NCBI RefSeq assembly: GCF_047219225.1
Contig: NZ_CP178208.1
Span: forward strand, 930,001 to 994,000
Origin: IMCC45349 sp047219225
GTDB taxonomy: Bacteria > Bacteroidota > Bacteroidia > Flavobacteriales > Flavobacteriaceae
Reading direction: 5' to 3'
DNA length: 64,000 bases
Position numbers and translations under genes: made by a program. The notes beneath the pieces are model-generated. The model was not told the DNA's origin. It made no database searches and saw only the letters and a list, made by a program, of their open reading frames with translations. Shown piece after piece: positions 49,029 through 58,025 of the stretch (within the stretch, counting starts at the first letter, position 1; every line of letters begins with the position of its first letter).

Positions 49029-51152
49029 ATGAAAAAACTTTACTTTTTAATTTTATCATTGTTAGTTTCTACACTATCATTTGGACAAACTACAGACTTA
49101 CTTTTTAGTATGTATGGCGAAGGTTCAAGTAACAATAAATTTTTAGAAATTTACAATGGTACTGGAGCAGATGTTGACTTAGGAAACTATTCAATATCTA
49201 CTTGTTCTAATGGTTGTAATACAGCTAACGAATTTGATTTTCCTGACAGTGTAACTTTTACTCCAGGAACTATGTTAGCTGATGGTGATGTATTTGTTAT
49301 TGCCCACCCTAGTGCTGATGCTACAATTTTAGCTGCTGCAGACTTAACTTTTCAATATTTAAGTAATGGTGATGACACTATGGCATTAACTTTATCTGGA
49401 GCTACTGCAGATACATACACTATTATAGACATCTTAGGAGATATGTCTGATGTTGATGGTGATGGTTGGGATGTTGCTGGAATAACTAATGCTACTTACA
49501 ACAATACATTTACAAGAAAAACTTCTGTTTGTTCTCCAAACCCAAATGAATTAGGATCTTTTGGAACTGATGCAGCTACTTCAGAGTGGATTGTTACTGG
49601 AAGTAATACAGGATGGGGAGATCTTGGAGCTTATACAGGGTGTAATACTGCTCCAACAGTTTACATTTCGTCTCCTGCAGATTTTGAAGTTTTACCAGCT
49701 GGTACTACAAGTGTAGATGTTGTATTTAGTACAGAAAATGCCCCTGGTTCTTCAACACTGGACATAACTGTAACTAAAAATGGAGGTTCTCCAGTTACAA
49801 CAAACAATGTTACTAGTCCTTTCACAATCACACCTACTGCTGATGGTGACACTTTTGAGGTAACTGTTGAAATTATTGATGGGGGTGTTATAGATTTTGA
49901 AACAATTGATTTTAGTATTGCTTACCCATGTGATTTACAAGTGGGTACTATAACTTCTACATGTGATGCAATTAATCCTGGTGCTAGTGACACTTATACT
50001 ACAACTATAGATTTCACTGGTGGAGGAACTTCTCAATATACAATAGACACTCAAGGTATTGGTGTTGTAACTGGTGAAAACCCAACTGATGATGCAACTG
50101 GTACAATTATTATTTCTAACATCCCTGAAAATACTGATTTCGTAGTAACATTTACTGGAGACCCAGGAAATAGTGGTTGTAATTTCACAAGAAATATTAA
50201 TAGTCCTGATTGTGATCCTGCTTTAGTATTACCTTTATACGAAGGTTTTGACTATACTGTTGGAAATGCAATTTCTGATGAATCAAATTGGGATATTATC
50301 TCAGCTTCTTCTGATGATATTTTAGTCTCTTCTGGAAGCTTATCTTATACAGGTTTAGCTAACTCTACAGGAAACAAAGTGAGTTTTGATGGTGGAGGAA
50401 CTGATTCTGCTATTATGTTTACACCAGAAACTACTGGAACAGTATATGCTTCATTTATTTTTAGAGTTAATGACATGTCTTCTGTAAGTGATACAGATGG
50501 AGGATACTTTGCTTTATTAGGTAATTTCGATGGTAGACTATGGGTAGTACCAACAGCAGTTCCTAGCACTGATGGTGGGGGTGCACCTTTCCAAGTAGGT
50601 TTAGGATATAATACTGCTTCTGCAGATGTTATCAATGCTGGAACACATAATATTGGTGATGAAATTTTTGTTGTAATGAGTTACGAAACTACAACAGGTG
50701 TTATGAATGCTTGGATTAACCCTTCTAGTGGAGATTTTGAAGGTTCAGCTCCAGCAGTAACTATCACTACTACAGATTCTAATCCTGCATCTAGTATTGG
50801 TCAATTTGGACTAAGACAAGATTCAACTGGTGAAACAGGATTTATTGATGTTGACGAATTAAGATTAGGAACTTCTTGGGCAGATGTTACTCCTACAACA
50901 TTATCTAATGGTTCTTTTGAAACTGTAAACTTTAGTTTATACCCTAACCCAACTTCTACAGGAAGTGTATCAATCTCTTCTACTAACAGTGAAGCTATTA
51001 GTGTAAATGTATTTGATATTTTAGGAAAGCAAGTGTTAAACGCAAACATAAGTAACAATACTTTAGATGTATCAAGCCTTAACGCTGGTGTGTATTTAGT
51101 AAAACTTACTCAAAACAATGCTACTGTAACTAAGAAGCTTGTTATAAAATAA
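49029..51152 (+). CDS. Secreted lamin-tail-domain protein with T9SS sorting domain
   Basis: A 707-residue exported protein with a signal peptide ending near SFGQT (residue 20). Residues 22-150 are a lamin tail domain (LLFSMYGEGSSNNKFLEIYNGTG...GDVFVIAHP). Middle regions contain cysteine pairs and Ig-like strands (STLDITVTKNGGSP), then a domain with WDIISASS...IMFTPETTGTVYASFIF that resembles a carbohydrate-binding or concanavalin-like sandwich. The last 75 residues are a T9SS type A sorting domain (NFSLYPNPTS...VFDILGKQVLN...AGVYLVKLTQNNATVTKKLVIK). It should be on the cell surface or released. Confidence 0.88.
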   Translation: MKKLYFLILSLLVSTLSFGQTTDLLFSMYGEGSSNNKFLEIYNGTGADVDLGNYSISTCSNGCNTANEFDFPDSVTFTPGTMLADGDVFVIAHPSADATILAAADLTFQYLSNGDDTMALTLSGATADTYTIIDILGDMSDVDGDGWDVAGITNATYNNTFTRKTSVCSPNPNELGSFGTDAATSEWIVTGSNTGWGDLGAYTGCNTAPTVYISSPADFEVLPAGTTSVDVVFSTENAPGSSTLDITVTKNGGSPVTTNNVTSPFTITPTADGDTFEVTVEIIDGGVIDFETIDFSIAYPCDLQVGTITSTCDAINPGASDTYTTTIDFTGGGTSQYTIDTQGIGVVTGENPTDDATGTIIISNIPENTDFVVTFTGDPGNSGCNFTRNINSPDCDPALVLPLYEGFDYTVGNAISDESNWDIISASSDDILVSSGSLSYTGLANSTGNKVSFDGGGTDSAIMFTPETTGTVYASFIFRVNDMSSVSDTDGGYFALLGNFDGRLWVVPTAVPSTDGGGAPFQVGLGYNTASADVINAGTHNIGDEIFVVMSYETTTGVMNAWINPSSGDFEGSAPAVTITTTDSNPASSIGQFGLRQDSTGETGFIDVDELRLGTSWADVTPTTLSNGSFETVNFSLYPNPTSTGSVSISSTNSEAISVNVFDILGKQVLNANISNNTLDVSSLNAGVYLVKLTQNNATVTKKLVIK

Positions 51153-51172
51153 ACATATTAATTAATATGTTT
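51151..51172. repeat. 22-bp perfect palindrome at the stop codon
   Basis: AAACATATTAA (51151-51161) is followed directly by its reverse complement TTAATATGTTT (51162-51172). It overlaps the stop codon of the T9SS gene and lies three bases before the terminator stem. Confidence 0.6.
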
Positions 51173-51174
51173 TA

Positions 51175-51203
51175 AAAGAGCGTTGCTATTGGCAACGCTC
51201 TTT
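51175..51203 (+). terminator. Terminator of the lamin-tail gene
   Basis: GAGCGTTGC (51178-51186) pairs with GCAACGCTC (51192-51200), extended by AAA/TTT, around a five-base loop. A short T-tract follows. Confidence 0.75.
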
Positions 51204-51212
51204 AATTTTATA

Positions 51213-51220
51213 TACTTTTG
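51213..51220 (+). promoter_or_regulatory. -7 box of the LuxE-like gene
   Basis: TACTTTTG at 51213-51220 matches TAnnTTTG exactly, with a TTGG about 20 bases upstream (51189-51192) inside the preceding terminator. The start follows at 51237. Confidence 0.55.
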
Positions 51221-51236
51221 TGATTAGTTTACAAAC

Positions 51237-52223
51237 ATGACAATGATAGATTGCAATACTATTTTTAACATAAAATCTGAATCAGAATTTAATGACTTAG
51301 CTTTAGATATTTTTAAGTATCAGTTTAAAAATAATCGTGTCTATCGTTCTTTTTGTGATTTACTTTATAAGCATCCTAGTGAAGTAAATTCTATTTTAGA
51401 CATTCCTTTTTTACCAATACAATTTTTTAAGTCACATAAAATTGTTTCCTCTACTCAACCAATTGTTGAAACATTCTCAAGTAGTGGCACTACAGGAAGT
51501 ATAACTAGTAAACATTATGTAACAGATGTTAATATTTACAAAGAAAGTTTTAGAAAAGGATTTTCTCACTTTTATGGAGACATAAAAGATTATGTAGTAC
51601 TAGCACTTTTACCCTCTTATCTAGAAAGAGAGGGTTCTTCTTTAATTTATATGGTTAACGATATGATTAACCAATCTAAACAACCAGAAAGTGGTTTTTA
51701 TCTTAATAATATAGAGGAACTATATCAAACACTTTTACAGTTAGAAAAAGAAAAGGAAAAAACATTACTTATAGGTGTATCTTTTGCCTTATTAGATTTT
51801 ATTGAAACCTATTCTCTCAATTTAAAAAACACCATTATTATGGAAACTGGTGGAATGAAAGGTAAACGAAAAGAACTTATTAGAGCAGAACTACATAAAC
51901 AATTATCCAAAGGGTTTGGAATAAATACGATACATAGTGAATATGGCATGACTGAGTTATTGTCGCAAGCTTATTCAGTCGAAAATAGTATTTTTAACAC
52001 GCCTCCTTGGATGAAAATACTCGCTAGAGACACCGAAGACCCACTAACTATTCTACATAATAATAAAACTGGCGGTTTAAATATTATAGACCTAGCCAAT
52101 ATTAATTCTTGCTCGTTTATTGCAACTCAAGACTTAGGGAAAGTTTACGAAAACAACTCTTTTGAAGTCCTAGGAAGATTTGACAATTCTGATATTAGAG
52201 GTTGTAATCTTATGGTTTTTTAA
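51237..52223 (+). CDS. LuxE-like acyl-adenylating enzyme (acyl-protein synthetase family)
   Basis: A 328-residue member of the LuxE branch of adenylating enzymes. Diagnostic segments are ETFSSSGTTGSITSKHYV (the ATP-binding Ser/Thr/Gly loop near 81-98), a middle LLIGVSFALLDF and HSEYGMTELLSQAYS, which matches the conserved (Y)GMTE motif. The enzyme should activate a carboxylic acid as an adenylate and transfer it to a carrier or enzyme thiol. No other lux or fatty-acid gene adjoins it. A second ATG two codons later is possible. The substrate is unknown. Confidence 0.8.
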   Translation: MTMIDCNTIFNIKSESEFNDLALDIFKYQFKNNRVYRSFCDLLYKHPSEVNSILDIPFLPIQFFKSHKIVSSTQPIVETFSSSGTTGSITSKHYVTDVNIYKESFRKGFSHFYGDIKDYVVLALLPSYLEREGSSLIYMVNDMINQSKQPESGFYLNNIEELYQTLLQLEKEKEKTLLIGVSFALLDFIETYSLNLKNTIIMETGGMKGKRKELIRAELHKQLSKGFGINTIHSEYGMTELLSQAYSVENSIFNTPPWMKILARDTEDPLTILHNNKTGGLNIIDLANINSCSFIATQDLGKVYENNSFEVLGRFDNSDIRGCNLMVF

Positions 52224-52332
52224 AAAATTTACTTTTCGCTGAAAGGTTTTTATTTCTATTACGACCTAAAATTTATAGCTATTGAAAAATTGCTATGAAA
52301 AGAAAATTAGGTTGGTTAGTTTTTTTAACTAA

Positions 52333-52364
52333 AAAAGGCTGGTTAAGTATTTAACCAGCCTTTT
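52333..52364. terminator. Bidirectional terminator between LuxE-like and tyrS genes
   Basis: AAAAGGCTGGTTAA (52333-52346) pairs with TTAACCAGCCTTTT (52351-52364) around a four-base loop, with T-tracts in both directions. Confidence 0.85.
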
Positions 52365-52367
52365 GTT

Positions 52368-53663
52368 TTATACTACTTTTAAAATGTAGGTGTTTTTTTT
52401 ACCCTTATTAATAATAACATATTTATCATTAATTAAGTCTGAAGACGTAATCCTATAATCTTCTTTTACTTTTTCTTTATTAACAGAAACAGCATTTTCT
52501 TTTAACGCTCTTCTTGCTTCACCATTAGATTTTAAAAAGCTTGTTTTTGCTGCTAATGCAGCTATCATATCTAAACCTTCTTCAATATCATTACTAGAAA
52601 TATCTGCTTGTGGCACACCTTCAAAAACATCTAAAAATGTAGATTCATCTAACGTTTGAATATCTTCTTTAAAAGATTTACTAAATAATATTCCTGAAGC
52701 TTTTTCTGCATTTACAAAATCACTTTCAGAGTGTACCATAGTAGTAATTTCTTTAGCAAGACGTTTTTGCAGTAAACGTAAATGAGGCATTTCTTTATGC
52801 TCTGCTACTAAAGTTTCAATAGTTTCTTTAGTTAAAAAAGTGAAAATCTTAATATACTTTTCTGCATCTTCATCTGATGAATTTAACCAATATTGGTAAA
52901 ATTTATATGGGGATGTTCTATTTGCATCTAACCATACATTTCCGCCTTCAGATTTCCCAAATTTAGAACCGTCTGATTTTGTTATAAGAGGACATGTAAT
53001 TGCATATCCTTTTCCTTTACCAATACGTCTAATCAATTCTGTTCCAGTAGTAATATTTCCCCATTGATCACTTCCCCCCATTTGGATTGTGCAATCATTA
53101 TTATTATATAAATGAAGAAAATCATAACCCTGTACTAATTGATATGTAAACTCTGTAAAACTCATTCCTTCTGAAGCTTCAGAAGAAATTCTGTTTTTTA
53201 CAGAATCTTTAGCCATCATATAATTAACTGTAATATGCTTACCTACATCACGAATAAATTCTAGAAATGAAAACTCTTTCATCCAGTCATAATTATTAAC
53301 TAATACAGCAGCATTAGCCTCATTGCTTTCAAAATCTAAAAAATGAGCTAATTGTCCTTTAATAGCATCTTGATTATGACGTAATATTCTTTCATCTAAT
53401 AAGTTACGCTCACTAGACTTTCCTGAAGGATCACCAATCATTCCCGTTGCTCCACCAACTAAAGCTACTGGTTTATGCCCACATCTTTGATAATGCGCTA
53501 AAAGCATAATTGGTACTAGGTTACCAATATGTAACGAGTCTGCAGTTGGATCAAACCCAACATACGCACTTCTCATAGCTTCTTGCAAATGATCTTCTGC
53601 TCCTGGCATAACATCATGTATCATGCCTCTCCATTGTAATTCTTCAATAAAATTCTTTGACAT
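52368..53663 (-). CDS. tyrS: Tyrosine-tRNA ligase
   Basis: A 431-residue class I synthetase of normal length. The HIGH motif is HIGN at 45-48 and the KMSKS-like motif is KFGKS at 234-238. A GSDQWGN segment, the tyrosine-pocket Tyr near AYVGFDPTADSLH and an S4-like C-terminal RNA-binding domain follow. It charges tRNA-Tyr. A single gene, it lies between a bidirectional terminator and the promoter region of an epimerase gene. Confidence 0.96.
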   Translation of the reverse strand: MSKNFIEELQWRGMIHDVMPGAEDHLQEAMRSAYVGFDPTADSLHIGNLVPIMLLAHYQRCGHKPVALVGGATGMIGDPSGKSSERNLLDERILRHNQDAIKGQLAHFLDFESNEANAAVLVNNYDWMKEFSFLEFIRDVGKHITVNYMMAKDSVKNRISSEASEGMSFTEFTYQLVQGYDFLHLYNNNDCTIQMGGSDQWGNITTGTELIRRIGKGKGYAITCPLITKSDGSKFGKSEGGNVWLDANRTSPYKFYQYWLNSSDEDAEKYIKIFTFLTKETIETLVAEHKEMPHLRLLQKRLAKEITTMVHSESDFVNAEKASGILFSKSFKEDIQTLDESTFLDVFEGVPQADISSNDIEEGLDMIAALAAKTSFLKSNGEARRALKENAVSVNKEKVKEDYRITSSDLINDKYVIINKGKKNTYILKVV

Positions 53664-53700
53664 TTCTTATAAAATTTGAGCAAAGATAATTGATTCAGTA

Positions 53701-53730
53701 TTGACGCAAAAAGAAAAAGCACTAATTTAG
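53701..53730 (+). promoter_or_regulatory. Promoter abutting a start codon
   Basis: TTG at 53701-53703 and TAATTTAG at 53723-53730 fit -33 and -7 elements 19 bases apart with one mismatch in the -7 box. ATG 53735 follows four bases later, implying a leaderless mRNA. Confidence 0.5.
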
Positions 53731-53734
53731 TACT

Positions 53735-54745
53735 ATGATATTAGTTACAGGCGGAACAGGGTTAGTTGGTAGTTATTTATTATATAAATTAACTCAATCA
53801 GAAAGTAAAGTACGAGCAATTTATAGAAGCAAAACCAAAATAGAAAAAACAAAACATATCTTTTCTTATTTTTCAGATGATGTTGAATCACAATTTTCAA
53901 AAATTGAATGGGTTGAAGCTCATCTAAATAACATTCCTCTATTAGAAGAAGCCTTTATTGATATTGAATATGTTTACCACTGTGCTGCATTTATTTCTTT
54001 TGATGAAAAAGATTATCATGAATTAAGGCAGACCAATATTTTTGGAACTGCAAATATTGTAAACTTATGCATAAGCAACAATATAAAAAAACTTTGCTAT
54101 GTAAGCTCTATAGCTACCATTGGTCATAATGACAATGGTAATTTAATTACAGAAGAAACACATTGGAATCCTGAGGAAGACCATAATGTATATGCAATTA
54201 CTAAATATGGTGCTGAAATGGAAATATGGAGAGGAACTCAAGAAGGTATTGATGCTGTAGTTGTTAATCCAGGAATAATTCTTGGAGGTGGATTTTGGCA
54301 CTCAGGAAGTGGTAGTTTATTTAAAAGAGTTTATAAAGGATTATCGCATTACACCACTGGAGTTACAGGGTACATTGATGTTATGGATGTTGTTAACAGT
54401 ATGGTTTTATTAATGAACAAACCTATTAAAAACGAACGTTATATTATTGTTTCAGAGAGTTTATCGTTTAAAGATTTTACCGTCAAAACAGCTAATGCTT
54501 TAAATGTAAAAGCACCTACTAAAGAAGCTTCCAAGAATTTACTTCAAATAGCTTGGAGATTAGATTGGCTTAGACAAAAACTAACAGGAAAAAGACGACG
54601 TTTAACTAAGAAAATGACAGAAACAGTATCAAGAAAATCTTATTACTCAAACAAAAAGCTAGTTGATACTTTAGAGTTACAATTAAAGCCTATTGACGTG
54701 TCGATACACGAGACGAGTCAACAGCTATTAGAGGTTTATTCTTAA
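53735..54745 (+). CDS. NAD-dependent epimerase/dehydratase family protein (extended SDR)
   Basis: A 336-residue extended short-chain dehydrogenase. The nucleotide site is TGGTGLVGSYLL at 5-16, and the catalytic Tyr and Lys are in the YAITKYGAE segment (about residue 154-162), with the Ser in CYVSSIATIG. The C-terminal 90 residues are variable. Related enzymes act on sugar nucleotides or reduce flavonoid-like carbonyls. The last 56 bases overlap the convergent DUF4296 gene. Substrate unknown. Confidence 0.82.
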   Translation: MILVTGGTGLVGSYLLYKLTQSESKVRAIYRSKTKIEKTKHIFSYFSDDVESQFSKIEWVEAHLNNIPLLEEAFIDIEYVYHCAAFISFDEKDYHELRQTNIFGTANIVNLCISNNIKKLCYVSSIATIGHNDNGNLITEETHWNPEEDHNVYAITKYGAEMEIWRGTQEGIDAVVVNPGIILGGGFWHSGSGSLFKRVYKGLSHYTTGVTGYIDVMDVVNSMVLLMNKPIKNERYIIVSESLSFKDFTVKTANALNVKAPTKEASKNLLQIAWRLDWLRQKLTGKRRRLTKKMTETVSRKSYYSNKKLVDTLELQLKPIDVSIHETSQQLLEVYS

Positions 54746-55199
54746 TTTTTTTTCTTTCTCTTTTCTTTAATTTTCTAGTACTATCTAACTTTACTTTTCT
54801 TTTTTCTCCTATAGCTTTTAGTGAGTCATTTGATTTTTTCTCAGCATCTATCGCTTTATTATATTTCTCTTTTTCCTTATTTAACTTTTCTTTTACTTGT
54901 GTGTAAATTTCATCATACTCTTTAAGGTTGTATGCATAATAGTTATTACTTTCGACAAACTGGAGACTATCTATTCCGTATTTATCATAGACATACTTCT
55001 TAGGGTTAAATTTACTTTCTTCTAACAATCTTTTGTTTACTCCTTTAGCAACAGTTATTAAGGACATATCATAAATAATCTCTACCATTTTACCCTTTGA
55101 GATTAAGTTATCTGGCCTTTTTGGTTTATTCACCTCATTTTTTTGACATGACACCAAAAACAGAAATAAAAAAGTAATATATGTTAATCTTTTAATCAT
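54690..55199 (-). CDS. DUF4296 domain-containing lipoprotein
   Basis: A 169-residue lipoprotein anchored at Cys18 (LFLVSC). Residues 30-110 carry the DUF4296 pattern: LISKGKMVEIIYDMSLI...FNPKKYVYDKYGIDSLQFVESNNYYA. The C-terminal third is a lysine- and glutamate-rich coiled stretch. The family is Bacteroidota-specific with unknown function. It shares one base with the end of pyrC and overlaps the convergent epimerase gene by 56 bases. Confidence 0.87.
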   Translation of the reverse strand: MIKRLTYITFLFLFLVSCQKNEVNKPKRPDNLISKGKMVEIIYDMSLITVAKGVNKRLLEESKFNPKKYVYDKYGIDSLQFVESNNYYAYNLKEYDEIYTQVKEKLNKEKEKYNKAIDAEKKSNDSLKAIGEKRKVKLDSTRKLKKRERKKIKNKPLIAVDSSRVSTRQ

Positions 55200-56545
55200 T
55201 ATCTATCAAAAGTAAGTCTTTTTGCTGCTTTAACGTTAGTCACTTTAAAATTATTATACACTAGCTTACCATTTATAAAAGTATGAGTAATTCTAGACTT
55301 AAACGTGGTTCCTTCAAATGGTGACCATCCACACTTATAAAGTACATTATCTTTATTTACAGTCCAAGGGTTATTTGGGTTCACTACTACTAAATCAGCA
55401 AAATAACCTTTTTTCAAGTAACCTCTCTTTTCTACTTGAAATAAAATAGCTGGGTTATGACACATTTTCTCCACCAATTTTTCAATACTAATCTTCCCTT
55501 CATGATAAGCTTCCATTATAGCTACCAAAGCATGTTGAACCAATGGACCTCCAGATGGTGCCTTTGTATAAACATTTTGTTTTTCTTCTAATGTATGTGG
55601 AGCATGATCGGTTGCAATAACGTCAATTCTGTCGTCTAATAACGCTTCCCATAATTGATCTTTATCTTTTTGCGTTTTTACAGCTGGATTCCATTTTATT
55701 AATGTACCCTTCTTTTCATAATCTTTATCAGTAAACCATAAATGATGTACGCAAACTTCAGCTGTTATCTTTTTATCTTTTAAAGGAACTTTATTAGTAA
55801 ACAACTTTGTCTCCTTTCCTGTAGACAAATGAAATACATGCAACCTTGCTCCAGTCTTTTTAGCCAATTCTATTGCTTTTGAAGATGACAAGTAACAAGC
55901 TTCTTCACTCCTTATAATTGGATGGTATTTTACTGGAATATTCTCTCCATATTTTTCTACATACTCTGCTGTGTTTTTTCTAATAGTGCCTTCATCTTCA
56001 CAGTGAACAGAAATTACTAAATCTGTACTAGAAAATATTTTTTCTAAAACTTCTGGATTATCAACTAACATATTTCCTGTTGACGATCCTAAAAACAATT
56101 TAAGTCCTGCAACACTGTTTGGGTCTAGTTTTAAAATTTCGTCCAAATTATCATTTGTACCTCCAAACATAAAAGAATAATTAGCATACGATGTCTTTGA
56201 AGCTATCTCAAATTTATCTTCTAACTTTTCTATAGTAGTAGTTTGAGGATTTGTATTGGGCATTTCAATAAAACTGGTAATTCCACCAGCAATAGCTGCC
56301 TTAGATTCAGTTTCTATATTTGCTTTATGAGTTAATCCTGGTTCTCTAAAGTGTACCTGATCATCTATTACTCCAGGTAACACAAAACTATTTTCAGCAT
56401 CATAAACTTGAACATCTGGTGATTTTGCACTTATAGATTCTGCTATATCTACAATTAAATCATCTTCAATTAAAATATCTCCATTAAAGATATTACCTTC
56501 ATTAACGATTCTTGCGTTTTTTATTAATACAGTTTGTTTGCTCAT
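55199..56545 (-). CDS. pyrC: Dihydroorotase (class I)
   Basis: A 448-residue amidohydrolase closing the dihydroorotate ring in pyrimidine synthesis. Motifs: LPGVIDDQVHFREPGL at 56-71, the probable carboxylated Lys149 in AGLKLFLGSS, His181 in SVHCED, His236 and His239 in HVFHLST, and Asp313 in ATDHAPH. The usual HxH metal pair of the first motif is QVH here: Gln63 replaces the first His. This substitution is found in other Bacteroidota dihydroorotases to my knowledge and does not by itself show inactivity. The gene follows a glycosyltransferase by two bases. Confidence 0.9.
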   Translation of the reverse strand: MSKQTVLIKNARIVNEGNIFNGDILIEDDLIVDIAESISAKSPDVQVYDAENSFVLPGVIDDQVHFREPGLTHKANIETESKAAIAGGITSFIEMPNTNPQTTTIEKLEDKFEIASKTSYANYSFMFGGTNDNLDEILKLDPNSVAGLKLFLGSSTGNMLVDNPEVLEKIFSSTDLVISVHCEDEGTIRKNTAEYVEKYGENIPVKYHPIIRSEEACYLSSSKAIELAKKTGARLHVFHLSTGKETKLFTNKVPLKDKKITAEVCVHHLWFTDKDYEKKGTLIKWNPAVKTQKDKDQLWEALLDDRIDVIATDHAPHTLEEKQNVYTKAPSGGPLVQHALVAIMEAYHEGKISIEKLVEKMCHNPAILFQVEKRGYLKKGYFADLVVVNPNNPWTVNKDNVLYKCGWSPFEGTTFKSRITHTFINGKLVYNNFKVTNVKAAKRLTFDR

Positions 56546-56547
56546 AT

Positions 56548-57276
56548 CTATTTCTTTCCGAATAAACTTTTAATTTTCATTGTAATCACTCCAAAAATAG
56601 CTTCAGATATTATTCCTCCGCTTAATTTTGATTCGCCTTTAGTTCTATCTGTAAATATCACAGGGACTTCTACTATCTTGAATTTCCTTAAGTACGATTT
56701 AAACTTCATTTCTATTTGGAATGCATAGCCAACAAATTTTATTTTATCTAGCTCTATACTCTCCAATACATGTCGTTTGTAACAAACGTAACCAGCAGTT
56801 GTATCAGCAATTGGCATACGAGTTATAAACCTAACATATCTTGATGCAAAGTATGACAATAATACACGCTTTATATCCCAATTAACAACATTAATTTTAT
56901 TTCCTATGTAACGCGAACCTATGGCCAAATCTGCTCCTTCAACATGACAAGCATTATACAGCCTTTCAAGATCATTTGGATTATGAGAAAAATCGGCATC
57001 CATTTCAAAAATATATTGATAATATCTTTTTAAGCACCATTTGAAACCATATATATATGCTGTACCTAAACCCGACTTTTGTTTTCGCGTTTCTAAATGT
57101 AATCTATCTTGATAATCCTTTTGCAGCTCTTTTACCTTTAAACCTGTTAAATCTGGGGAATTATCATCAACAATAAGAATATGTATATCATTATCCAATG
57201 AAAATACTGTTCTAATTATAGACTCAATATTTTCAATTTCATTATAAGTTGGTATAATGACTACAGCATCTTTCAT
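56548..57276 (-). CDS. Polyprenyl-phosphate mannosyltransferase-like (GT2)
   Basis: A 242-residue GT2 enzyme of the dolichyl-phosphate-mannose synthase type. It begins AVVIIPTYNEIENI, has the acidic DDNSPDLTG and the metal motif EMDADFSHNP, and a QIEMKFKS and PVIFTDRTKGESKLSGGI end typical of DPM synthases. No membrane helices are attached at the C-terminus. It probably transfers a hexose from a GDP-sugar to a polyprenyl phosphate. It is cotranscribed with pyrC, which may be chance packing. Confidence 0.87.
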   Translation of the reverse strand: MKDAVVIIPTYNEIENIESIIRTVFSLDNDIHILIVDDNSPDLTGLKVKELQKDYQDRLHLETRKQKSGLGTAYIYGFKWCLKRYYQYIFEMDADFSHNPNDLERLYNACHVEGADLAIGSRYIGNKINVVNWDIKRVLLSYFASRYVRFITRMPIADTTAGYVCYKRHVLESIELDKIKFVGYAFQIEMKFKSYLRKFKIVEVPVIFTDRTKGESKLSGGIISEAIFGVITMKIKSLFGKK

Positions 57277-57338
57277 TAAAATAAAATTTTAGCAAAAGTA
57301 AGTTATTTATAGTATTAATTTTATAGAAATATTCTTCA

Positions 57339-57346
57339 TAATTTTG
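57339..57346 (+). promoter_or_regulatory. -7 box abutting a start codon
   Basis: TAATTTTG at 57339-57346 matches TAnnTTTG exactly and ends five bases before ATG 57352 of the DUF4271 gene. Confidence 0.55.
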
Positions 57347-57351
57347 CAAAC

Positions 57352-57999
57352 ATGCTAAGAGAACTAATATCTAACGAATGGCTTACTGTTTTAATTGTTA
57401 CCTGTATAGCAATTTTAACACTAGCTAAAGCTATTTCTTTTAGTAGATTTAATGATTTTTTAGGAATAGTAATTAATTCAAATTACTTAAAAATATATGC
57501 TCGCGATCAAAAATTCATCGATCAATTTGATGCTTTATTATTTATAAACCAAGCTATTAACCTTGTGGTTTTTGGGTTTATTTGTTACAACTTTTTTTTA
57601 AACCCTTTAATTTTTGACATTCAATTATTTCTAAAAGTATTTCTTGGTCTTAGTGGTCTAATATTAATAAAGGTCTTAATTGAAAGGCTTATTGGCAGTC
57701 TTTTTGAGATAGATCAATTAATTGATTCTTATTTATTTCAAAAAATAAATTATAAAAACTATTTAGGATTAGTCTTATTGCCTATTAATATCATCTTAAT
57801 ATTTAGCACTTCCCCTAACTCAACACTAATTTATTCTGCAATCCTCATTTTGGGTTTAATTAGCTTTTTGGGCTTTTTTACGTCAGTAAAAACTCATCAA
57901 AAGGTGATTTTAAACAACTTATTCTATTTTATTTTGTATCTTTGCGCTCTCGAAATTGGACCTTATATTATTTTATATAAGCTTTTTAACTACAATTAG
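57352..57999 (+). CDS. DUF4271 domain-containing membrane protein
   Basis: A 215-residue protein with about six hydrophobic helices. Conserved DUF4271 features are the RELISNEWLTVLIVTCIAILTLAKAI opening, a middle LIKVLIERLIGSLFEI and the KTHQKVILNNLFYFILYLCALEIGPYIILYK end. It is an inner-membrane protein of unknown role. In many flavobacteria it lies next to hemD, as here, with a 26-base gap. A promoter for hemD lies in its 3' end. Confidence 0.88.
   Translation: MLRELISNEWLTVLIVTCIAILTLAKAISFSRFNDFLGIVINSNYLKIYARDQKFIDQFDALLFINQAINLVVFGFICYNFFLNPLIFDIQLFLKVFLGLSGLILIKVLIERLIGSLFEIDQLIDSYLFQKINYKNYLGLVLLPINIILIFSTSPNSTLIYSAILILGLISFLGFFTSVKTHQKVILNNLFYFILYLCALEIGPYIILYKLFNYN
57937..57944 (+). 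promoter_or_regulatory. Internal promoter box ahead of hemD
   Basis: TATCTTTG followed by CGC lies in the last codons of DUF4271. It matches the rpsP box and its downstream CGCxCTC. It may give hemD its own transcript about 80 bases upstream of the start. Confidence 0.5.
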
Positions 58000-58025
58000 T
58001 AAAAAAGAAAAAGATAACGCAACCT

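Noticed and set aside
49029..51152. Plus-strand T9SS gene as part of an integrative element
   Set aside because: Composition and codon use look like the rest of the window, and no recombinase or direct repeats flank it.
52224..52333. A 19-codon frame with ATG near 52295 between the LuxE-like and tyrS genes
   Set aside because: It runs into the bidirectional terminator and has no start signals or conserved features.
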